The notes under the pieces: model-generated
Database searches by the model: none
Told to the model about the DNA's origin: nothing
Seen by the model: the letters and a program-made list of their open reading frames with translations, nothing else
Origin: a virus
DNA length: 64,000 bases
Virus record (IMG/VR): IMGVR_UViG_3300042541_001369
Span: 1 to 64,000 of that record
Direction: 5' to 3' (one strand)
Shown here: positions 19,512-27,600 of the stretch, one piece after another
Layout of the letters: each line of letters begins with the position of its first letter
How positions within the stretch are numbered: position 1 is the first letter of the stretch
Made by a program: the position numbers and the translations under genes

Positions 19512-20519
19512 TTATTTTTGTTTAAATTTTTCTTTTTCTTTTCTTGTTAATTTTAAAAATGGGGTCAAGAAACTTACCCAATTATTATCCCCCTTAGGTA
19601 GATATTTAAAAAGACCATCCTCCATCATCATCTTAATAATGTTCCTATGCCCCCTACCATCAGGGTCTAAAGATTCTTTGTAATATAATTCAACGAGATC
19701 CCTACCTTCATCAGTAATAAGAGGGTTTGATAAATCAACCAATATTTTATTCGTTTCATAGAACTTTTCCCCGAAAATACCTTCTTTTGTTTTTCCACTT
19801 ACCAGATTATTTAAGACAACACTCTTACTCTGTTCTTCTAATAATTTTTTACCTCTCAGTAAAATATCAGTGAAATTTATCTCCGAATCAAGTATTTCAG
19901 GAAATAATTTAATTAAAGTTTTTCCACCTAACAAACTAATACCATCAATATTGTCCGAAGTATCACCCGCAAGAATTTTAAAGGTTTTAACATTATAATG
20001 AGGGATTGAACAATCTTTAAACCCAATATTATCTCCGAATCTATAATGTGTTTTAGAATTAGGAGAATAGACACTCACAGATTTTGAAATAAGTTGAGTT
20101 AAGTCTTTATCACTCGAAAATATGGTTTTCTCCTCATCTAAAGATATTTGACAGTAATAAGCTATTAGATCATCCGCCTCTGAATTTTCAACCTCTAATT
20201 GTCGAATAAACATCTCCTCAAGATATTGTTTAACCCTAGATTTTTGTTTGTTAAATGAATCTGTCTTCACCTCACTATCAGGCGAAGATTTACGATTCAT
20301 CTTGTACTTGGGGTAAATTAATTTTCTTTGGGTTGAACTAGTATCACTATCCCAAAAAACCATAACTTTATTAAAATTAGTCTCTTCCAAAAACTTACGA
20401 ATCGTATTAAGAAAATGCCAAATTCCACCAACATGATCAACTCCGTTATAAAAATCTTTTACCCCATTAATTCCTATCTTCAATAGGTTGTTCCCGTCAA
20501 TAACTAACGTTTTGGTCAT
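19512..20519 (-). CDS. 5'-3' exonuclease / RNase H of the FEN family (T4 Rnh-like)
   Basis: 335 residues, near T4 RNase H length. All acidic FEN clusters are visible: D8 in VIDGNNL, D57/D59 in VFWDSDT followed by the basic arch region (KYKMNRK), E114-A-D116-D117, S136-D137-K-D139 and G185-D186-x-x-D189-N. The last is followed by the helix-hairpin-helix-like GISLLGGKTLI. Such enzymes remove RNA primers and 5' flaps from lagging-strand fragments using two metal ions. The gene lies 21 bases after the first HNH cassette, which separates it from uvsX. Confidence 0.87.
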   Translation of the reverse strand: MTKTLVIDGNNLLKIGINGVKDFYNGVDHVGGIWHFLNTIRKFLEETNFNKVMVFWDSDTSSTQRKLIYPKYKMNRKSSPDSEVKTDSFNKQKSRVKQYLEEMFIRQLEVENSEADDLIAYYCQISLDEEKTIFSSDKDLTQLISKSVSVYSPNSKTHYRFGDNIGFKDCSIPHYNVKTFKILAGDTSDNIDGISLLGGKTLIKLFPEILDSEINFTDILLRGKKLLEEQSKSVVLNNLVSGKTKEGIFGEKFYETNKILVDLSNPLITDEGRDLVELYYKESLDPDGRGHRNIIKMMMEDGLFKYLPKGDNNWVSFLTPFLKLTRKEKEKFKQK

Positions 20520-20540
20520 TTGTGTTTTTTAGATTCGTTA

Positions 20541-21155
20541 CTATAAAATTTTGTTACTCTTTTTTAAATTGTCTTCAGCCCATAATGGTTGGAGATTTGT
20601 ATAATGACACAACCGATAAAGGTCGTCTTCTGTTTTTGCCGATGATAAGGGAATAATATGATCAATATGCCACTCAACCCTATTATCCCAACCCATACCA
20701 TCAATAAATTGACTTTCTAAATGTTCCTTTAAAAATTCTGGTGAACAACCAACAATATCAAAGGTTTTTTGTGATCTATATTTTAAATATCGGTTAACCG
20801 AATTTCTCATATCAGTTTTAAGTTTAAACATGATATCTTCTTTTTTTCTTTTTTTCTGGTAGTTGTTAAAATATTCTCGATTATCACGATACCATTTTAA
20901 TTTTCTTTCTTTTTCTGTTTCGTAATTAATAATATAATATTCTTCAAAGTATTTTTTATAATATTCTTGGTTTTCCTCATTCCATTTAGTGTTATATTCT
21001 TTAATTTTTCCTTTGTTTTCTATCCTATATTTTTTAGAATCAATCGTTTGGCATTCTCGACAATAACTTCTAACACCACATTTAACTTTAGACATCTTAT
21101 TAAAGTCTGTCAGTTTTTTTTCAACACCACATTTAGTACAAACTTTTGTCTCCAT
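20541..21155 (-). CDS. HNH endonuclease, cassette copy 1
   Basis: 204 residues. An N-terminal zinc finger (CTKCGVEK, then CRECQ about 20 residues later) is followed by a very basic, tyrosine-rich helical region and a C-terminal nuclease: HIDHIIPLSSA, then HYTNLQPLWAEDNLKKSNK, the H...N...N arrangement of HNH enzymes that nick or cut DNA. FDIVGCSPEFLKEHLE just before the active site is shared with the second copy at 52134. Its first 23 bases overlap the end of a ribbon-helix-helix gene. Inserted between uvsX and rnh, it looks like a mobile homing-type cassette. Confidence 0.85.
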   Translation of the reverse strand: METKVCTKCGVEKKLTDFNKMSKVKCGVRSYCRECQTIDSKKYRIENKGKIKEYNTKWNEENQEYYKKYFEEYYIINYETEKERKLKWYRDNREYFNNYQKKRKKEDIMFKLKTDMRNSVNRYLKYRSQKTFDIVGCSPEFLKEHLESQFIDGMGWDNRVEWHIDHIIPLSSAKTEDDLYRLCHYTNLQPLWAEDNLKKSNKIL

Positions 21156-21297
21156 TTCTAATATACTCTTTTAATAGTTTATTAACAAGAGAAGATAAGT
21201 TTATAGATTTATCCTTAAAGTATTGTGGTAACTCGGGATCAATAGACACCGCCAATTTTACTTTCTTTTTTTCTTCTTCAACCTTTCTTCTCCCCAT
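21133..21297 (-). CDS. Ribbon-helix-helix protein paired with HNH copy 1
   Basis: 54 residues from ATG 21297 (MGRRKVEEEKKK). A basic N-terminus, a strand VKLAVSIDPEL and two helices with SINLSSLVNKLLKEYI give the MetJ/Arc/CopG ribbon-helix-helix pattern, a dimeric DNA-binding fold. An upstream in-frame ATG exists at 21315, but the 21297 start lines up residue for residue with the paralogue at 52992. It overlaps the nuclease gene by 23 bases, so the two are probably coupled. It may repress the cassette promoter or assist target recognition; neither is shown. Confidence 0.75.
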   Translation of the reverse strand: MGRRKVEEEKKKVKLAVSIDPELPQYFKDKSINLSSLVNKLLKEYIRNGDKSLY

Positions 21298-21298
21298 A

Positions 21299-21310
21299 TT
21301 AATAAATATC
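21299..21310 (-). promoter_or_regulatory. Cassette 1 leader, GATATTTATTAA
   Basis: Ends one base before ATG 21297. The sequence GATATTTATTAATATG is identical at the start of cassette 2 and of the HAD gene at 41424, arguing for a shared regulator or for exchange of the leader. Confidence 0.45.
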
Positions 21311-21346
21311 ACCAAATAACTAAAAAGTATAATTATTTATATTTTA

Positions 21347-22330
21347 TTATTCGTCAATGTCGTCATCAGATTCCTCCAAAGAATAATTAGAACCTCCCAA
21401 TTTTGTTTCCCAATAATCCGAATATTCTTTTTTATAGTTATCCAAAGATTCTTTTGTGTCAGTAATATACCCTTGTGGTACCGCAATGAGCTTACCGTCT
21501 TTATATCCAAGACCATTAACGTGATTCTTTAATATCGATATCTTTGTTCTAATTGCGAACGACACCTTTCTACCGTTTTTAGTAGCGTCAATATGACTAA
21601 TACCAGCTTTCTTCTGATTACCAAATAAAAACACCAATGACGACGCTAACCATATTGCCGTTCCTCCTTTGGCACGAATTTCAGGTTGCCCAAATGGATT
21701 GTCAGGTAACTCAACCCAAGGCTGATTTAATATCACTAAAGTGTTGTAATAAGGGTATTCTTCTTTTTTAGATTTTGATATTCTCGAATGAATACCCATA
21801 CCAATTTTATCGGCTAAAACTTTAGCGGTGTGCATGCCTCCACCCTTACCGTCGAATGTCATCTGACATGGTATGGATCCGATTGAATCCCAAAGAAATA
21901 ATAAACTATGAGGGATGTCACCTTTCTCTTGAGCATCCAAAATATTATTAACGAATTCAGTCGCTTGTTCTACTGTGTCAAATGAATCATTAAAGATGAA
22001 ATGTCCATCCCATTCCCCATCTTCATTTTTTTCAGCTTGCAATCCTAACTCAACTGAGTGTTCCCATGACCATTTTTTCTCCGTTATAATAAGAACGGGT
22101 AAATGTCCCCTTCTTTGTGCGTCAGCCGCCGCCAATATCATCGCTGTTGTTTTAGATGTGTTAGAATGTCCTAAAAACATATTGATCCCCCCCATTACGG
22201 GTCCTGGTAATCCTGTCGCTCCCATAAATGCTTCGCCACAATTATAAAAACTTTCTGGTTTATATTTTGTTTTAGTTGAGAATTTACCCTTGATTGCATC
22301 CAAAGACACTTCTTTCTTTTTTATTGCCAT
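21347..22330 (-). CDS. uvsX: Recombinase, RecA/UvsX family
   Basis: 327 residues, a bit shorter than T4 UvsX. The ATPase core begins with GGINMFLGHSNTSKTT (Walker A at about 54-62, where RecA has GPxSSGKT), then VLIITEKKWSWEHS and LLFLWDSIGSIP (Walker B region), with L1/L2-type segments around GGGMHTAK and IRAKGGTA. The C-terminus is acidic (EESDDDIDE), as in RecA-type proteins. It promotes strand exchange for recombination-dependent replication, working with the ssDNA-binding protein downstream-coded nearby. Homing genes in the window would depend on such repair for spread. Confidence 0.85.
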   Translation of the reverse strand: MAIKKKEVSLDAIKGKFSTKTKYKPESFYNCGEAFMGATGLPGPVMGGINMFLGHSNTSKTTAMILAAADAQRRGHLPVLIITEKKWSWEHSVELGLQAEKNEDGEWDGHFIFNDSFDTVEQATEFVNNILDAQEKGDIPHSLLFLWDSIGSIPCQMTFDGKGGGMHTAKVLADKIGMGIHSRISKSKKEEYPYYNTLVILNQPWVELPDNPFGQPEIRAKGGTAIWLASSLVFLFGNQKKAGISHIDATKNGRKVSFAIRTKISILKNHVNGLGYKDGKLIAVPQGYITDTKESLDNYKKEYSDYWETKLGGSNYSLEESDDDIDE

Positions 22331-22403
22331 CTTTACCTTTTTTTTGTTTTTTTAATATCTTTCTACATGTCTTCCGTTAAGGAGATAGTATTTGATTTTT
22401 TGG

Positions 22404-22625
22404 TCATATAATATTATACTTGTAAATGGTTTCCAACATTTCAAGTTTGTCTTTAGCGTTTGTCATTTTTTCAACATATTTATCCATTTCCTCTAAGTGT
22501 TGTGGATGTTCTCCAATACCAACAGAATTATTAAAATAGATTAGTAGTGTTGCTTCTGATTCCGCCATCTCTGACCTATATCTCAAGGTTAGAGCTTCAT
22601 ACATTTTTTCTGATATCTTATTCAT
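22404..22625 (-). CDS. Small helical protein of unknown function
   Basis: 73 residues, mostly helical with heptad-like spacing (MSEKMYEALTLRYRSEMAE type start, then VEKMTNAKDKLEMLETIY). It sits between gp32-type and UvsX genes. Size and place recall small recombination mediators, but no sequence match to UvsY is claimed. Confidence 0.5.
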   Translation of the reverse strand: MNKISEKMYEALTLRYRSEMAESEATLLIYFNNSVGIGEHPQHLEEMDKYVEKMTNAKDKLEMLETIYKYNII

Positions 22626-22652
22626 ATATTATTTTTTAATGTTAAAGAATAA

Positions 22653-22679
22653 GAACTTGGCGGTTATATCGCCAAGTTC
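22653..22679 (-). terminator. Terminator after the ssDNA-binding protein gene
   Basis: A perfect 10-bp GC-containing stem (GAACTTGGCG / CGCCAAGTTC) with a seven-base loop lies seven bases past the stop at 22686, followed on the minus strand by U-rich sequence. It would let gp32 be expressed at a higher level than the downstream genes. Confidence 0.72.
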
Positions 22680-22685
22680 AATAAG

Positions 22686-23549
22686 TTAAAATGGTAATTC
22701 TTCGTCAGGTTGGTCATTAGCTTGTGAATCATGAACTAATTGTGGTTCAGGAGTGCTACCCCCCATAGAAATTTCCGATGAATCAGAGTTTCCATATGCG
22801 TACCCACCTTTTTCACTATCCCAACGTGGAGTTTCTCCTCGTGCGATTGCTTCAAGATACTCAGTTGGTTTCTTAGAATAAACATCTGACCAATTAAGTT
22901 CATCGTTAATCCAAGATTTTGCTGTGTCAGCATCTTCATGAACAGTCCCAGCATCTTCATACATAACTGTCTGAATAACTGTGTAAACAGCTCCTTTAGG
23001 AGTTTTAGCTTTAGTTAATTCAAGGATAATGTCACGACCCGTTGTAGGATCTGTAATGTCACCTTTAGCTCTCCAAATAGGAATGATTTTGTCAAGGATT
23101 CCCTCGTTTTTGTAATTGTGTTTAAAACGCCAGAATTTAACACCATCCGATTCATTGTCACGATCAATTACTTTTACGATGTAAAACTTACGAGGTTTGT
23201 ATTGTTTAGCAAGTTCTTTATCAGAATCTCTACCTGTTGCCATAAGTTCTTCAGCAACTTCACTCAAAGGTGAACGTTCGTTATCGTTTTTTCCTGGATC
23301 GAATAACTTCACCCATTTTCCGTCAATTTGGATCTCGTGGAACCATACTTCTTTAAAAGGCGAAGAACCATCTGTTGTTGGTAAGATTCTTAATCTTTTT
23401 TGTCCTTGTTTCTCGTTATCCTTAAGGATTGCCGCGAAATACTTTTTCATTCGATCTTCTTGAGATACCTTAGAAGTGGAAGTATAACCACCTTGTTTTG
23501 ATTGTTCGTACTGTGCTAGTACTGAGTCTAGGGAATTGTTTGTCGCCAT
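22686..23549 (-). CDS. Single-stranded DNA-binding protein, T4 gp32-like
   Basis: 287 residues. The N-terminus (about 1-45) is a basic/polar arm. The core contains RLRILPTTDG, FKEVWFHEIQIDGKWVKLFD and the KPRKFYIVKVIDRD strand run of phage gp32-type OB folds. The C-terminus is a Ser/Gln/Asp linker ending DEELPF, closely resembling the acidic DDDIPF tip by which bacterial SSB recruits partners. There is no cysteine at all, so the zinc site of T4 gp32 (one His, three Cys) cannot be present. It coats unwound strands for polymerase, helicase and UvsX. A consensus promoter lies just upstream and a strong terminator follows, fitting high, independent expression. Confidence 0.82.
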   Translation of the reverse strand: MATNNSLDSVLAQYEQSKQGGYTSTSKVSQEDRMKKYFAAILKDNEKQGQKRLRILPTTDGSSPFKEVWFHEIQIDGKWVKLFDPGKNDNERSPLSEVAEELMATGRDSDKELAKQYKPRKFYIVKVIDRDNESDGVKFWRFKHNYKNEGILDKIIPIWRAKGDITDPTTGRDIILELTKAKTPKGAVYTVIQTVMYEDAGTVHEDADTAKSWINDELNWSDVYSKKPTEYLEAIARGETPRWDSEKGGYAYGNSDSSEISMGGSTPEPQLVHDSQANDQPDEELPF

Positions 23550-23575
23550 ATAAATTAAGTTTTAATTGTTTAAAA

Positions 23576-23604
23576 AGTATAAGTGTCAGCCGTTGGTTTG
23601 TCAA
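23576..23604 (-). promoter_or_regulatory. Sigma70-type promoter of the ssDNA-binding protein gene
   Basis: On the minus strand TTGACA (23604-23599) and TATACT (23581-23576) are separated by exactly 17 bases, 26 bases before the ATG at 23549. This is a near-perfect vegetative promoter and unlike the ATATTTAT motif before late-type genes. Confidence 0.65.
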
Positions 23605-23616
23605 ATAATTTTAAAT

Positions 23617-23644
23617 AAAAAACGGTCATTTAAGACCGTTTTTT
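23617..23644 (-). terminator. Terminator of the proline-rich gene
   Basis: An 11-bp stem (AAAAAACGGTC / GACCGTTTTTT) with a six-base loop just past the stop at 23648, flanked by A and T tracts on both sides. It separates the 24337-23648 gene from the gp32 promoter. Confidence 0.75.
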
Positions 23645-23647
23645 ATT

Positions 23648-24337
23648 TTATTTTAATCTTGTAAAAGGATTAGTATCTTCATCATCGTTTCCGAAATCTT
23701 TAAAACTTTTTTTAATGTCTCCCGGGGAATATGCTTCAACATCATCTTGAGTTAAAATATACTCATTTTTTCCTGATTTTTCCATATCATCCTGTTTATC
23801 ATCAAAGAAGTCGCTTAATTTTTGATTGAATGGGCCTGAATCTAAACTTCTTAATTCCAATTTTTCTTCAGGTGTTTTTACTCTATATTTATCAACCTTA
23901 GTTTCAAGGTCGTTTAATTTAGCCATAATTGAGTCCATATCAGAAAGTTTACTTTCTAATCCTTCAAGGTGTTTAAACAAATTATTAAAATACTCTTCTT
24001 GTTTTTTCTCAACGTTTTGTTGTGACTTAACTAAGTCGGTTATCTCAAGTTCTTTTTTATCACTATCATCTTTCCCAATTTTTTCAACATCAGGGTCAGT
24101 TGTGATATCAACAGGTTCTGGTGGCATTCCTGCCTCAGGAGCTGGAGGTGGTGGTACTGCACCATCATCAGGTGGTAACATTGCTCCAGTATCAGGTGGT
24201 AACATTGCTCCAGCATCAGGTGGTGGTACTGCACCAGCATCAGGTGGTGGTGGTAATTCGGCTTCTTGTTCATTAATATAATTATTTATGTCCTTATACC
24301 TCATTATCTCATTTAATATTTTTACGTCCATTCTCAT
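23648..24337 (-). CDS. Proline-rich repeat and coiled-coil protein
   Basis: 229 residues, no known family. A short helical start (KILNEIMRYKDINNYINEQEAE) is followed at about 28-70 by tandem Pro/Asp/Gly/Ala repeats such as PPPDAGAV and LPPDTGAM, encoded by direct DNA repeats (24130-24250). Residues about 85-155 form a likely coiled coil (VEKKQEEYFNNLFKHLEGLE, then KLNDLETKVDK). The last third is acidic and charged. It could be an extended linker/scaffold or virion protein. The Pro-rich repeat may vary in number by slippage. It is four bases downstream of the 74-aa gene. Confidence 0.6.
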   Translation of the reverse strand: MRMDVKILNEIMRYKDINNYINEQEAELPPPPDAGAVPPPDAGAMLPPDTGAMLPPDDGAVPPPPAPEAGMPPEPVDITTDPDVEKIGKDDSDKKELEITDLVKSQQNVEKKQEEYFNNLFKHLEGLESKLSDMDSIMAKLNDLETKVDKYRVKTPEEKLELRSLDSGPFNQKLSDFFDDKQDDMEKSGKNEYILTQDDVEAYSPGDIKKSFKDFGNDDEDTNPFTRLK

Positions 24338-24341
24338 CTTA

Positions 24342-24566
24342 CTATCCGTTTAATAATTGTTTAACCCCAGTGGTTGTCTCAACTTGGATTTTTTTATTTT
24401 TAGACATGGTATTGTCCACTCTTTCGATTAAACCATCTTTCATTCTGATTGTATAACAATCACCTGTGTCCAAATCACAAACTTGCTTATTACCGTCACC
24501 TAAATCTTTTTCAGTGTGTCGAGTATTTTTACCTAAGTAGTTGTCTAATATTAATTTTGTATTCAT
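24342..24566 (-). CDS. Small protein of unknown function
   Basis: 74 residues (MNTKLILDNYLGKNTRH start) with a CDLDTGDCYTIR segment. Not recognised. It is first in a two-gene unit with the proline-rich protein and has an ATATTTAT motif in its leader. Confidence 0.5.
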   Translation of the reverse strand: MNTKLILDNYLGKNTRHTEKDLGDGNKQVCDLDTGDCYTIRMKDGLIERVDNTMSKNKKIQVETTTGVKQLLNG

Positions 24567-24580
24567 AACTAATGTTTCTA

Positions 24581-24592
24581 TATAAATATATC
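24581..24592 (-). promoter_or_regulatory. ATATTTAT motif before the 74-aa gene
   Basis: Gene-sense GATATATTTATA, 14 bases before ATG 24566, in the gap after the hub gene's upstream-most neighbour. No -35 partner is evident. Confidence 0.35.
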
Positions 24593-24624
24593 AAAAAAGA
24601 TAAAATTTTATTTATAACTTACTT

Positions 24625-27600
24625 TTATGGTGTTGTCGTGGTTGTTGTTGTTGGAACCGCATTCCAAATATCAATAGATTTTTTTACTTTATCCTCAATG
24701 GATGTTAATTGTGTTGACCCCATTCCAGTATAAACATTGTCTGGAAGAATATTGGCACCCATATTTAATATCCAAAATTTAGCAATATCTTTTTCCGATG
24801 AACTAGCAACATTAAACATTCTATTATTCCATCTTTCTAAAAGGAGTTTAATCGTATTAGCTAAATCATCAAATACCGCATAAGGTAACATTGTTGTTTC
24901 AGATTTTAAACAAAAAAACTGTTTATTTGAATTGAACTGTGAGGATGACCCTTCACCCCAAAAATTAGATAAATCAATACCAGCAAAGTTATATTCATAA
25001 GCTTCTAACCCTGTGGATGTCCCTGATTCTAAATATAAAGCCGCAAATACTGCGTATTTTAGTTTTCCATCGTCTGGAATACCACCAGATGCCATTAAAT
25101 TTTTTATCATCTTTTTAGCCTCAGTAAATGTTACCTTACGATTTGTTGGTGTTATCGCCACATAACCCGAGTATTTTGAATTTGGTACACAAGTTTGAGG
25201 CTCCACTAATTCTTTACCCCCATTAGCATTTGACACAACTTTATCTTTTTGGGAAATCACATTTCCTTTAGCATCTTTAGTTTTTTTAGTTTCTTTATTT
25301 TTCTTAATAATTGTTTGTAGTAGGTTAGTTCTAAGAGACTGTAAGTAAGCATCAACTTTAGGTAAGGCAACAACTGGTTGTCTAACACCTGTTATATATG
25401 TATCAAAATTCCCCGGAGTGATATAATGATCAACACTTAATATCATATAAGGCCCACTAAACATTGGCACATTTCTCAAATTAAAATACATCGTTGGTTG
25501 CATCATCGCATTTCCCATCATATTTATCTGACAACTATAACTTCTATTTTTATAAAGATTATATAACGAAGTATTTTGAGTACTCTCTTTTCTCGCACCT
25601 CCTGAGTTCGCAAGTTGATTCAACACTTCAAGACCTTCAGCGGTTGCTAACCCAGCACTTTGGTCAACTTGGAAACTTTTAAATATTTGTTGATTTTGAG
25701 GCCCAATATCAACATTAAACCCGACCACTTTATTTGATAACGCCCAATCTTTTTTACCGACCTGATTTTCCACTAATGGATTATCACTAGCTCTACGTAA
25801 ATCAAACGCATCATTTCTATAACGATAATCAACATTGTTTTTCATTTCTAATTGTCCACTTGGTTTTCCAGCATATAAACAAACTAATTTTGATGTCGAA
25901 TCTCTATAATCAACATCTAAAAATGTACCAAATAATGTATTAGCAAATTCCGCAGTACCTTCTATTTTTGGTGTTGGATTTTTCACAGCGTCTTGTACGT
26001 TATAAAAATTAACATAAGATGGTATATTCATCACAACAAAATGGTTATCTGTTAAAATACTTTGAGCTACCGTTAACATTGACATTTTAGCATTTGTATT
26101 CATTAACCTGTCTTTTAATTGGTAAACATCCACTAAAATTTTATCACCAATATCACGACTTGCCCTATCTAATAGTAACACATCTTCAAATAATGTTTTA
26201 GTTTTAAAATCATACCCAGAAACCCACTTATCATTTAAAGCCTTGAATGTTTCCCATAATTCAACTTTAGTTTGATCCCCTTCTAAATCAGAATCAACTT
26301 GACCTTCAGCTCCAATTGTTGTTGTTGGTAACGAGGCTTGTAATTTAGGCATTAAACTATCAATAATCTTATTTTGGAATGAATCGATATCTAAAAGATA
26401 ATTAGTCATAGCCTGATAGAAAGCCCCTTTACCTTCATTACTTCCCGGGTTTGGTACTAGTGGGTACTCATCTTGAGGGACAAATACCGTATTTACAATA
26501 TATTGTGGTTGTGTTGGGGTAGTCGCCAATGAACCAAAAACCGCAATAATCGCCTCATCAATTAATGATTGCGTAATACCAGTCGTTGGTGGCCCACCTA
26601 ATGGTAACCCTTCATACAATATAATACCCGCACTATTCGATAAGTAAGCAGTTTTTTGAGAACCAACTTTCCTAACCGTAACAGTATCCCCACTTAAAAG
26701 AGATGTTGTGGAAATCACCTGACTTGGTGATGTTATCGGAGCGTCGGGTGGAAGAATTGGGTTACTTTGGAATTGGTTTAATTTTTGGGTTGCATATATT
26801 TTAATAACTGTTGCGAATAATTTAATATTGTCCACAGTAAAGGCGACATTCAAATCAACAAAGAAATCTGTAATATAAGAACCATTGTCACCATAAACTA
26901 ATTCAGGTATTTCTGAGAATCCAACATATGTATATAAACTTGCCCATTCATTAGGATAGTTTATTTTAGATGTAGCAAATGAAACCCCACCACCATTAGT
27001 TGGTACAGCATTAGGTGTCATAACCGTATAATCCTCCCATGTGTAAGGATCGACTAATTGTAATGTTGAAAACGTGTAGAATAAACGTTTATCATATAAC
27101 GATGGGTTCCCATATTTAAAAACAACATCATAATTTAAAAATTGTCTTAAAATATTAGTCACATTAGTTGTTTGATAATCTTGGATTTCACCAATAACGA
27201 TTGACCCCGTATCACCTGTTATTTTTGGAACTTTTAATAAACTTCTAAATAACATTTGAAAGTTTTTAAAAGTTTGTTCAGTTTCTGTCCCCGAATCTCC
27301 AGTTGACCCTGGTGTATAATCATACATAGATCTTGAGAAATTTAAAAATTCCGTTTCAAACCCATCTAATACTTCTTTTTCAAAAACAGATAATACCTCA
27401 CTCATTTTTGTATAATCACTTGCCACCCCATTAATCGAGAAATTTTCCTGTTGACTTTGTCCTGAAAAAATATGTTTCATATACTCAAATGGTGATGGTT
27501 TCGTAACCTTTGAATTATCATAGTACCCATAGTTTGGTGCCGACCAAAATAATCTAACAGACCCATCATACATCGCTTGATTAGAATTAACCTCAAACTC

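Noticed and set aside
23826-24281. Plus-strand 151-codon frame opposite the proline-rich gene
   Set aside because: A Ser/Gly-rich shadow of the Pro/Asp/Gly/Ala repeat; no motif and an overlapping better gene.
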